DNA of 5,702 nucleotides from Novosphingobium sp. UBA6722. GTDB taxonomy: Bacteria; Pseudomonadota; Alphaproteobacteria; Sphingomonadales; Sphingomonadaceae. The notes under the pieces are model-generated. The model was given only the letters and a program-made list of their open reading frames with translations. It did not search any database and had not been told where the DNA came from. The stretch is from positions 1-5,702 of the forward strand of contig DKII01000093.1 in NCBI GenBank assembly GCA_002454125.1, written 5' to 3'. This document shows, one piece after another, positions 1-5,613 of the stretch (positions are counted from its first letter, which is position 1; each line of letters opens with the position of its first letter). Made by a program: the position numbers and the translations under genes.

Positions 1-1748
1 CGCAGCCGATTGCCGACCTCGGCGGGGCGGAGGCCGGGCAACTGGTGCTGGCCGAGCCGGCCGGGCGCAGTCCGCGCTCGGGCGTGAAGGTCACCGATGT
101 GCTGGGCGATCCGCTGGCGCCCAAGGCCTTCAGCCTGATCGCGATCCACAAGCACGGCATCCCATACGCCTTCTCATCCGAAGCGATCGAGGAAGCCCAG
201 CGCGCCGCGAAACTGCCGCTCAGCCCCGATCACCGCGAAGACCTGCGTCACCTGCCGATCGTCGCGATCGACCCCAGCGATGCGCGCGATCATGACGATG
301 CGATCTGGGCCGAGCCGGACGGGGAAGGGGGCTTTCGCGCCCTCGTCGCCATTGCTGACGTCAGCTTCTATGTCCGTCCCGGTGGTGCGCTGGATCGTTC
401 GGCGCGCGAGCGGGGCAATTCGGTCTATTTCCCGGACCGGGTCGTGCCGATGCTGCCCGAAGTACTGAGCGCCGATGTCTGTTCGCTCCGCGCCGGGGAA
501 GACCGTGCCGCCATGGCCTGCCATCTGACGATCGCCGCCAATGGCAAGGTCACCGACTGGCGCTTTACCCGCGCGCTGGTGCGGATTGATGAGGTCATTG
601 CCTACGAAGAGGCCCAGCGCCGGATCGACGAAGGCGATGCTGCGCCGCACCTGGTCAATCTGTGGGACGCCTGGCGCGCGCTGGAACGCGCCCGGACGGA
701 CCGCGATCCGCTTGACCTTGACCTGCCCGAGCGACGGGTAAAGCTCGACGAGGCCGGCCGGATCACCGAGATTGCGCTGCGCGAACGGCTCGATGCGCAC
801 CGCGTGGTCGAGGATTTCATGATTGCGGCAAACGTTGCGGCGGCCAAGGCGCTGGAGAGCAAGGTCGCCCCGATCGTCTACCGCATCCACGAGCCGCCCA
901 ACCGCGAAAAGCTGATGTCGCTCAAGGATTATCTGGCGACCTTTGACCGCAAGTTCGCGCTGGGCCAGGTGATCACGCCCGGACTCTTCAACCGCATGCT
1001 GAAAGATGTGGCGGACGAGGCCGAGAAGGCGCTGATCATGGAGGCCGTGCTGCGCAGCCAGACCCAGGCCTATTATGGCCCGCGCAATGCCGGGCACTTC
1101 GGGCTGGCGCTGGGTTCTTACGCGCACTTCACTTCGCCGATCCGGCGCTATGCCGACTTGCTGGTGCACCGCGCGCTGGTCGATGGTTTCGGGCTGGAGC
1201 AGCCGCAGCCCAAGGGCGACATTCCGCCGCGTTCGGGCCTGTCCGACCGCGATCGCAGCGACCTCTCGCGCATCAGCGACGCGATCAGCGCCGCGGAACG
1301 CCGCGCGATGGAGGCCGAGCGCGAGACGATTGACCGCTATGTCGCCGCCTGGCTCTCGGCGCGGGTGGGTGAGGTGTTCGAATGCCGGGTGACCGGCGTG
1401 CAGAAGTTCGGTCTCTTCGCCACGATCATCAGCCTGGGCGGCGATGGCCTGGTCCCCGTTTCAACGCTGGGTGACGAGCGCTTCTATTTCGACGAGCGCG
1501 CAAAGGTGCTGGTGGGTGATAGCGGCCATACCCGCTTTGCCATGGGTGACCGCCTGCGCCTCCGCCTGGCCGAAGCCAACCCGCTGACCGGGGCGCTCAA
1601 GTTCGAACCGGAAGACCACGTCGGCGCGCCGATCGAACCGCGCGGGCGGCCCATGCAATTGCCGCTCAAGAAGCGCGGGAATCATCTGGTTGGTCAGCGT
1701 GGACGGCCGGGGAATATCCGGCACCAGGGCCGCGGCAAGAAGCGCTAG
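1..1748 (+). CDS. rnr: Ribonuclease R (3'-5' exoribonuclease), 5'-truncated by window edge
   Basis: Processive, Mg-dependent 3'-to-5' exoribonuclease of the RNase II/R family, which degrades structured RNA and takes part in rRNA and tmRNA quality control. The frame is open from base 3 to the TAG at 1746-1748 (about 581 codons). Family members are roughly 700-800 residues, so the N-terminal helix-turn-helix/cold-shock part lies upstream; the GTG at 45 is internal and not the start. Visible in order: the end of a cold-shock-like domain (to about 170); the RNB catalytic domain with IDPSDARDHDDA at 267-302, where the four Asp codons at 270, 288, 294 and 297 match the metal-binding aspartates of E. 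coli RNase II/R; the family signature YAHFTSPIRRYADLLVHRA at about 1119-1175; an S1 RNA-binding domain at about 1365-1610; and a Lys/Arg-rich tail at about 1640-1745. No lesion is seen in the visible part. The gene converges on the stress-protein gene with only 6 bp between stops. Confidence 0.96.
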   Translation, partial: QPIADLGGAEAGQLVLAEPAGRSPRSGVKVTDVLGDPLAPKAFSLIAIHKHGIPYAFSSEAIEEAQRAAKLPLSPDHREDLRHLPIVAIDPSDARDHDDAIWAEPDGEGGFRALVAIADVSFYVRPGGALDRSARERGNSVYFPDRVVPMLPEVLSADVCSLRAGEDRAAMACHLTIAANGKVTDWRFTRALVRIDEVIAYEEAQRRIDEGDAAPHLVNLWDAWRALERARTDRDPLDLDLPERRVKLDEAGRITEIALRERLDAHRVVEDFMIAANVAAAKALESKVAPIVYRIHEPPNREKLMSLKDYLATFDRKFALGQVITPGLFNRMLKDVADEAEKALIMEAVLRSQTQAYYGPRNAGHFGLALGSYAHFTSPIRRYADLLVHRALVDGFGLEQPQPKGDIPPRSGLSDRDRSDLSRISDAISAAERRAMEAERETIDRYVAAWLSARVGEVFECRVTGVQKFGLFATIISLGGDGLVPVSTLGDERFYFDERAKVLVGDSGHTRFAMGDRLRLRLAEANPLTGALKFEPEDHVGAPIEPRGRPMQLPLKKRGNHLVGQRGRPGNIRHQGRGKKR

Positions 1749-1759
1749 GGCAAGCTAGC
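1744..1759. other. Small inverted repeat spanning both convergent stop codons
   Basis: GCTAG at 1744-1748 and CTAGC at 1755-1759 form a 5-bp inverted repeat with a 6-nt loop. The arms contain the TAG stop of rnr (+) and the TAG stop of the stress-protein gene (-). An alternative pairing is GGGC (1748-1751) with GCCC (1758-1761). There is no T-run on either side, so it is too weak to call an intrinsic terminator. It is the only secondary-structure candidate between the two convergent genes. Confidence 0.3.
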
Positions 1760-2207
1760 CCAGTCGCTCGAGATCGGCGTCGCTGATGCTGCCGGGAATG
1801 ACGTAAACCGGGCAGGGCAGCTGCCCGGCAATCCCGACGAAGTGGTTGACCAACGGACCCGGCCCGCCGCTCGCCGCGGCGCCCAGCACGAGTGCCGAGA
1901 CTTCAGGGTGTTCGGTTAGGTAATCGCGGATCACCGCCACGCCTTCGCCCTGCCGGACCGAGATCGTCGGCGGACTGGCGCTGTCGCCCATCACCGCGCC
2001 GGCGGCGCTGGTTACCAGTGCTTCGGCCCGGACGCGCGCTTCTTCCTCGATCGTGGCCTGAATACCCCCGAAAGCCACAAAGGGCTGGCGCGGGATCAGG
2101 GCGAGCAGGTGCAAGGCACCGCCGGTGCGGGCAGCCCGGCGTGCAGCAAAGCGCAAGGCGACGCTGGCCTCGTCGGTCTCATCCATGATCACCAGATAGA
2201 CACGCAT
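1755..2207 (-). CDS. UspA-family universal stress protein (divergent, 150 aa)
   Basis: Small cytoplasmic alpha/beta protein of the universal stress protein superfamily; the specific role is unknown. The 150-residue length fits a single Usp domain. It opens with a hydrophobic strand and an acidic residue (MRVYLVIMDETDEAS, Asp9), followed by an Ala/Arg-rich helix (FAARRAAR) and a strand (LHLLALIP), the usual Usp start. It ends with strand ALVLGAA (105-111), a Gly-rich loop (109-128) and PCPVYVIPG (131-139), matching the family's C-terminal 'CPVxVxP' strand. The nucleotide-binding pattern G-2x-G-9x-G(S/T) is not intact: the nearest match is G114..G117..G128 followed by Gln, so ATP binding is doubtful. 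The ATG at 2205-2207 is supported by AAGGGG at 2215-2220 with a 7-nt spacer. It is divergent from pdhC and convergent with rnr. Family call fairly sure, function unassigned. Confidence 0.85.
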   Translation of the reverse strand: MRVYLVIMDETDEASVALRFAARRAARTGGALHLLALIPRQPFVAFGGIQATIEEEARVRAEALVTSAAGAVMGDSASPPTISVRQGEGVAVIRDYLTEHPEVSALVLGAAASGGPGPLVNHFVGIAGQLPCPVYVIPGSISDADLERLG

Positions 2208-2214
2208 CGGCTAG

Positions 2215-2220
2215 CCCCTT
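2215..2220 (-). promoter_or_regulatory. Shine-Dalgarno of the stress-protein gene
   Basis: Read on the minus strand this is AAGGGG, 7 nt before the ATG at 2207-2205. It is a good anti-16S match and fixes the start of the 150-aa protein. Confidence 0.65.
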
Positions 2221-2229
2221 CTGCCGGCC

Positions 2230-2235
2230 ATCATA
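2230..2235 (-). promoter_or_regulatory. Candidate -10 element for the stress-protein gene
   Basis: The minus strand reads TATGAT here (5 of 6 to the sigma-70 TATAAT). The predicted transcription start near 2223 would give a leader of about 16 nt carrying the AAGGGG ribosome site. The -35 is poor: the best match is TTGCGC with a 19-nt spacer. This is a consensus-based guess only. Confidence 0.3.
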
Positions 2236-2240
2236 TCCGC

Positions 2241-2246
2241 TACAAT
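2241..2246 (+). promoter_or_regulatory. Candidate -10 element for the pdhC-lpd-csaA operon
   Basis: The plus strand reads TACAAT (5 of 6 to TATAAT), predicting a start near 2253 and a leader of about 80 nt before pdhC. The -35 region is weak (TTCTGC at 2219-2224 with a 16-nt spacer), so an activator or an alternative start further right is possible. It lies 5 bp from the opposite-strand TATGAT, so the two promoters would compete for the same DNA. Confidence 0.35.
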
Positions 2247-2253
2247 CGTATTC

Positions 2254-2278
2254 CGCGCAAGAACCTTGCCCTTGCGCG
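2254..2278. repeat. Perfect 8-bp inverted repeat in the pdhC leader (operator or stem-loop)
   Basis: CGCGCAAG at 2254-2261 and its exact reverse complement CTTGCGCG at 2271-2278 flank a 9-nt spacer. The arm centres are 17 bp apart. The repeat starts directly after the start site predicted from the TACAAT at 2241-2246. It could therefore be a repressor operator or a GC-rich hairpin at the 5' end of the operon mRNA. There is no T-run, so it is not an intrinsic terminator. The symmetry is certain; the role is inferred. Confidence 0.45.
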
Positions 2279-2318
2279 CAGTTTTGGCCAGAGACGTAAC
2301 GGCAAATCACTCCCCAGC

Positions 2319-2322
2319 AGGA
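2319..2322 (+). promoter_or_regulatory. Weak Shine-Dalgarno for pdhC
   Basis: AGGA, 12 nt before the ATG at 2335, is the only purine-rich match in the region. The spacing is longer than usual, so the start was chosen mainly because the lipoyl-domain homology begins exactly at this Met. Confidence 0.35.
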
Positions 2323-2334
2323 CTTACCCGACCG

Positions 2335-3609
2335 ATGCCGATCGAGATCAAGATGCCCGCCCTCTCGCCCACAATGGAAGAGGGCACCCTCGCCAAATGG
2401 CTGGTGAAGGTTGGCGACAAGGTTTCATCCGGTGACATCATGGCCGAGATCGAAACCGACAAGGCAACGATGGAATTCGAAGCCGTGGACGAAGGCACGA
2501 TTGTCGCCATTTCCGTTCCGGAAGGTTCGGAAGGCGTGAAGGTTGGCGCGGTGATCGCCACACTCGCGACCGATGACGAGGACGCCGCACCGGTCGCGCC
2601 CAAGGCTGCGGCCCCGGCTCCCAAGGCAGAGGCTGCTCCAGCTCCCGCACCGGTTGCTGCCCCGGCACCGGCCCCAGTCGCTGCCGCGCCAAAGGCTAAC
2701 GCCGAAGACCGCGTTGTCGCCTCGCCCCTCGCGAAGCGGCTTGCGGCTGAACTGGGCGTTGACCTCTCCAAGGTGACTGGCACTGGCCCCAATGGTCGGA
2801 TCGTCAAGGCTGACATCGAGGCGGCCGCTGGTGGCGCCGTTGCGCCGTCCGCGCCGGCTCCGGCCGCTGCGCCTGCGCCGACTGCTGCGCCAGCGCCCGC
2901 TGCGGTTCCAGACTTCGGCATCCCCTACGAAGCCGAAAAGCTCAACAACGTCCGCAAGACCATCGCTCGCCGCCTGACCGAGGCCAAGCAGACCATTCCG
3001 CACATCTACCTCACGGTCGATGTCCGGCTCGATGCCCTGCTCGAGCTGCGCGGTGAGCTGAACAAGGCGCTTGAGCCGCAGGGCGTGAAGCTCTCGGTCA
3101 ATGACCTGATGATCAAGGCGCTGGCCAAGGCGTTGGAGATTGTGCCCAAGTGCAACGTCAGCTTTGCCGGTGATGAGCTGCGCAAGTACGCGCGCTCGGA
3201 CATCTCGGTCGCCGTCGCCGCGCCTTCGGGCCTGATCACGCCGATCATCGTCGATGCCGGGACCAAGTCGGTCTCGCATATCTCCAAGGAAATGACCGCA
3301 CTCGCCGGCAAGGCCCGCGAAGGCAAGCTGCAGCCGCATGAATACCAGGGCGGCACAGCCAGCCTGTCGAACCTCGGCATGTTCGGGATCAAGCAGTTCG
3401 ATGCCGTGATCAATCCGCCCCAGGCGATGATCCTGGCCGTCGGTGCGGGCGAGCAGCGGCCCTATGTGGTCGATGGCGCGCTGTCGGTCGCCACGGTCAT
3501 GTCGGCCACCGGCAGCTTCGATCACCGCGCGATTGACGGGGCCGATGGTGCAGCGCTGATGCAGGCCTTCAAACAGCTAGTGGAACAGCCCCTCGGGCTG
3601 CTTGCATAA
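2335..3609 (+). CDS. pdhC: Pyruvate dehydrogenase E2, dihydrolipoamide acetyltransferase
   Basis: E2 core of the pyruvate dehydrogenase complex: it takes the acetyl group from E1 on a swinging lipoyl arm and passes it to CoA. The protein is 424 aa from the ATG at 2335, a typical length for a single-lipoyl E2. Domains: lipoyl domain 1-78 with the lipoylated Lys43 in ETDKATMEF; Ala/Pro linker about 84-123; E3/E1-binding peripheral domain about 127-163 (VVASPLAKRLAAELGVDLS ... GTGPNGRIVKADIE); second Ala/Pro linker about 166-192; catalytic domain about 196-424 ending in FDHRAIDGADG with His397 and Asp401 of the acyltransferase active site. The N-terminal KMPALSPTMEEGTL is characteristic of PDH E2 rather than 2-oxoglutarate or branched-chain E2. 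An in-frame upstream TTG at 2266 would add 23 unrelated residues and is rejected. It heads an operon with lpd 30 bp downstream; E1 genes are absent from the window. Confidence 0.96.
   Translation: MPIEIKMPALSPTMEEGTLAKWLVKVGDKVSSGDIMAEIETDKATMEFEAVDEGTIVAISVPEGSEGVKVGAVIATLATDDEDAAPVAPKAAAPAPKAEAAPAPAPVAAPAPAPVAAAPKANAEDRVVASPLAKRLAAELGVDLSKVTGTGPNGRIVKADIEAAAGGAVAPSAPAPAAAPAPTAAPAPAAVPDFGIPYEAEKLNNVRKTIARRLTEAKQTIPHIYLTVDVRLDALLELRGELNKALEPQGVKLSVNDLMIKALAKALEIVPKCNVSFAGDELRKYARSDISVAVAAPSGLITPIIVDAGTKSVSHISKEMTALAGKAREGKLQPHEYQGGTASLSNLGMFGIKQFDAVINPPQAMILAVGAGEQRPYVVDGALSVATVMSATGSFDHRAIDGADGAALMQAFKQLVEQPLGLLA
2638..2685 (+). repeat. Tandem 8-residue Ala/Pro repeat in the first E2 linker
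   Basis: Residues 102-109 and 110-117 of the E2 protein are both PAPAPVAA. Six of the eight codon pairs differ synonymously (for example CCA/CCG, GTT/GTC), so the repeat is much clearer in protein than in DNA. It forms part of the flexible linker that lets the lipoyl domain move between active sites. Confidence 0.8.
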
Positions 3610-3629
3610 GCCAAGCCAAGACAAATTCC

Positions 3630-3635
3630 GGAGAG
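3630..3635 (+). promoter_or_regulatory. Shine-Dalgarno of lpd
   Basis: GGAGAG, with its GGAG core 6 nt before the ATG at 3640, is the strongest ribosome site in the operon. It confirms the lpd start and allows translation independent of pdhC. Confidence 0.7.
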
Positions 3636-3639
3636 TTCG

Positions 3640-5052
3640 ATGTCTGAACAGTACGACGTCATCATCCTTGGCTCGGGTCCCGGCGGCTATGTCGCGGCGA
3701 TCCGCTGCGCGCAGCTGGGCCTCAAGACCGCCATCGTCGAGCGCGAGAACCTGGGCGGGATCTGCCTCAACTGGGGCTGCATTCCGACCAAGGCGCTGCT
3801 GCGTTCGGCCGAGGTGCTGCACAACATGAAGCACGCCGCCGCCTATGGCCTGGCGGCCGACAATATCCGCGCTGACCTGGAAGCGGTGGTCAAGCGCAGC
3901 CGCGGTGTGGCCAAGCAGCTTAACCAGGGCGTCACCCACCTGATGAAGAAGAACAAGATCGCGGTGCACATGGGCACCGGGGTCCTGAAAGGGGCGGGCA
4001 AGCTGGAAGTTACCGGTGACAAGGGCACCGAGACCCTCACTGCCAAGCACATTATCGTCGCCACCGGCGCCCGCGCCCGTGACCTGCCTTTCGCTCCCGC
4101 AGACGGCAAGCGCGTCTGGACCTATCGTCACGCGATGGTCCCGCAGGAACTGCCCAGCAAGCTGCTGGTCATCGGCTCCGGCGCGATCGGGATCGAGTTT
4201 GCCAGCTTCTACAATGACATGGGCAGCGAGGTTACGGTCGTCGAAATGATGGACCGGATCGTCCCGGTTGAGGATGCCGACGTTTCGGCTTTCCTTGAAA
4301 AGGCGCTGGTCAAGCAGGGCATGACGATCATGACCGGGGCCGGGGTCGAGAAGCTCGACGTCACCGCGTCGGGCGTGAAGGCGGCGATCAAGGGCAAGGA
4401 CGGCAAGGTCGTCACCAGCGATTTCAGCCATGTGATTGTCGCGGTTGGCATCGTTCCCAACACCGAGAGCATCGGCCTCGAAGCCCTGGGCGTGAAGGCC
4501 GAGCGCGGGATCATCGCGATCGACGATTACGGCCGTACCAACGTGAAGGGCCTCTGGGCGATCGGCGACGTCACGCCCGGTCCATGGCTCGCCCACAAGG
4601 CCAGCCACGAAGGCGTGATTGCGGCGGAAAGCATCGCCAAGGAACTGGGCAACAAGGATGTCCACCCGCACGCGATGGACCGCCGCAATATCCCGGGCTG
4701 CACCTATTGCCACCCGCAGGTCGCCTCGGTCGGCCTGACCGAAGCCAAGGCCAAGGAAGCCGGTCACGTGGTCAAGGCCGGGACCTTCCCGTTCATCGGC
4801 AACGGCAAGGCGATCGCGCTGGGTGAGCCGGAAGGCTTCATCAAGACCGTGTTTGACGCGAAGACTGGCGAATTGCTGGGTGCCCACATGGTCGGCGCCG
4901 AAGTGACCGAGCTGATTCAGGGCTACGTCGTCGGCAAGACGCTAGAGACCACCGAGGCCGAACTGATGGCCACGGTCTTCCCGCACCCGACGCTCAGCGA
5001 GATGATGCACGAAAGCGTTCTCGCCGCTTACGGGCGCGCGCTCCACATCTAA
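3640..5052 (+). CDS. lpd: Dihydrolipoamide dehydrogenase (E3 of pyruvate dehydrogenase)
   Basis: FAD-dependent disulfide oxidoreductase that reoxidises the dihydrolipoyl arm of E2 and reduces NAD+ to NADH in the cytoplasm. It is 470 aa, the normal family length. N-terminal FAD Rossmann motif GSGPGG at 11-16; redox-active disulfide Cys42-Cys47 in GGICLNWGCIPTK; NAD Rossmann motif GSGAIG at 179-184 with the acidic residue E202 closing the fold, as expected for NAD rather than NADP; second FAD contact WAIGDVTPGPWLAHKA with Asp310; dimerisation domain from about 350, with the catalytic HPTLSE dyad His449/Glu454. All key residues are intact. The start is fixed by GGAGAG at 3630-3635. Position directly after pdhC suggests it is the PDH-dedicated E3, although E3 can also serve 2-oxoglutarate dehydrogenase and glycine cleavage. 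The next gene begins 6 bp after its stop, in the same frame. Confidence 0.97.
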   Translation: MSEQYDVIILGSGPGGYVAAIRCAQLGLKTAIVERENLGGICLNWGCIPTKALLRSAEVLHNMKHAAAYGLAADNIRADLEAVVKRSRGVAKQLNQGVTHLMKKNKIAVHMGTGVLKGAGKLEVTGDKGTETLTAKHIIVATGARARDLPFAPADGKRVWTYRHAMVPQELPSKLLVIGSGAIGIEFASFYNDMGSEVTVVEMMDRIVPVEDADVSAFLEKALVKQGMTIMTGAGVEKLDVTASGVKAAIKGKDGKVVTSDFSHVIVAVGIVPNTESIGLEALGVKAERGIIAIDDYGRTNVKGLWAIGDVTPGPWLAHKASHEGVIAAESIAKELGNKDVHPHAMDRRNIPGCTYCHPQVASVGLTEAKAKEAGHVVKAGTFPFIGNGKAIALGEPEGFIKTVFDAKTGELLGAHMVGAEVTELIQGYVVGKTLETTEAELMATVFPHPTLSEMMHESVLAAYGRALHI

Positions 5053-5058
5053 GCCGCG

Positions 5059-5430
5059 ATGCACGTCACGCATTCGCCAGGCGATCCTGCGGCCGATCCG
5101 ATCACCTTCGAGGACTTCCTCAAGGTCGATATCCGGGTCGGCCGCATCGTCGCGGCGGAGGCGTTCCCTGAGGCGCGCAAGCCGGCTTACAAGCTGACGA
5201 TCGATTTTGGCCCGGTGATCGGCGTAAGGCGCTCTTCGGCCCAGATCACCGAGCACTATGCGCTGGAAGATCTTCCGGGCCGCGTGGTTGCCGCCGTGGT
5301 CAACTTCCCCCCGCGCCAGATCGGCAAGTTCATGTCCGAGGTGCTGACCCTGGGCTTTCCGGACGAGCAGGGTGCCGTGGTGCTGTTCGCCCCTGACAAG
5401 GGCGTTCCGCTGGGCGGGCGTTTGTTCTGA
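5059..5430 (+). CDS. csaA: CsaA-type tRNA-binding protein
   Basis: Small OB-fold protein of the CsaA / tRNA-binding-domain family (related to the domains of MetRS C-termini and Trbp111). Family members form dimers and bind tRNA; Bacillus CsaA has also been described as a chaperone linked to protein export. It is 123 aa against about 110 for the family. The family core is complete: FEDFLKVDIRVGRI (17-30), AFPEARKPAYKLTIDFG (35-51), SSAQIT (59-64), VVNFPPRQIG (80-89) and SEVLTLGF. The first 14 residues (MHVTHSPGDPAADP) are extra, but there is no later in-frame start. No Shine-Dalgarno is seen; the ATG lies 6 nt after the lpd TAA and in the same frame, so translation probably depends on termination-reinitiation from lpd. 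A functional link to PDH is not evident. Confidence 0.92.
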   Translation: MHVTHSPGDPAADPITFEDFLKVDIRVGRIVAAEAFPEARKPAYKLTIDFGPVIGVRRSSAQITEHYALEDLPGRVVAAVVNFPPRQIGKFMSEVLTLGFPDEQGAVVLFAPDKGVPLGGRLF

Positions 5431-5432
5431 AC

Positions 5433-5522
5433 TGGCGGACAGGGTGGGATTCGAACCCACGGTGAGCTTGCACCCACGGCGGTTTTCAAGACCGCTGCCT
5501 TAAACCACTCGGCCACCTGTCC
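5433..5522 (-). tRNA. tRNA-Ser (anticodon UGA)
   Basis: Reading the minus strand from 5522: a 7-bp acceptor stem GGACAGG/CCTGTCC (5516-5522 with 5437-5443), a D arm with GGCCGAGTGGTTTAAGGC, an anticodon stem GCGGT/ACCGC closing the loop CTTGAAA (5484-5490) with anticodon TGA at 5486-5488, a long class II variable arm (GGTG/CACC stem), and a T arm GTGGG-TTCGAAT-CCCAC (5444-5460). The discriminator is G and the CCA is encoded (5433-5435), giving 90 nt in total. The long variable arm, G discriminator and UGA anticodon identify a serine tRNA reading UCA and, by wobble, other UCN codons. Its 3' end is 2 nt from the csaA stop on the opposite strand, so its terminator, if any, must lie inside csaA. 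Confidence 0.98.
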
Positions 5523-5537
5523 TTACCAGTGAAACGC

Positions 5538-5566
5538 CCGCTAGCGCCAAAGCGCCGGATTGTCAC
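5538..5566 (-). promoter_or_regulatory. Candidate promoter of tRNA-Ser
   Basis: On the minus strand GTGACA (5561-5566, 5 of 6 to TTGACA) is followed after 17 nt by TAGCGG (5538-5543), a poor -10 but one with the initial TA. The start would fall several nucleotides upstream of the mature 5' end at 5522, leaving a short leader for RNase P. The good -35 and spacing suit alphaproteobacterial promoters, whose -10 is often loose. Confidence 0.35.
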
Positions 5567-5613
5567 GCCCGTTGGATTTTCCGAATCGTCCGGGCTGTGC
5601 CAAGGTTGCGCAG

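Noticed and set aside
45..47. GTG as the start codon of rnr
   Set aside because: The frame continues open to the window edge with cold-shock-domain-like residues before it, and the family is longer, so the gene is truncated by the window rather than starting here.
174..1169. A 331-codon open frame on the minus strand opposite rnr
   Set aside because: It lies entirely inside the conserved RNB region of rnr; composition and lack of domains mark it as a shadow.
2266..2334. Upstream in-frame TTG extension of pdhC by 23 residues
   Set aside because: The extension does not resemble E2 proteins, overlaps the inverted repeat and promoter region, and the lipoyl domain begins exactly at the ATG at 2335.
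2425..3525. A 366-codon open frame on the minus strand opposite pdhC
   Set aside because: It is a reverse-strand shadow of the E2 gene, rich in Arg/Gly/Asp, with no family resemblance.
3611..3619. Short AAGCC-type repeat in the pdhC-lpd gap as a regulatory element
   Set aside because: Two copies of a 5-base word in a 30-bp gap are expected by chance and show no symmetry.
3577..4887. A 436-codon open frame on the minus strand opposite lpd
   Set aside because: lpd on the other strand has all catalytic motifs and a good ribosome site. The antisense frame has low-complexity composition without a recognisable domain, as is common opposite GC-rich genes with strong third-position bias.
5388..5404. 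CGCCC/GGGCG stem near the csaA 3' end as a terminator
   Set aside because: It is a 5-bp stem inside the conserved coding motif APDKGVPLG with no T-run on either strand; the symmetry follows from the codons.
5406..5427. CCGC-TGG-GCGG followed by a T-containing stretch at the end of csaA as an intrinsic terminator
   Set aside because: The stem is only 4 bp with a 3-nt loop and the following TTTGTT is short and interrupted, too weak to call.
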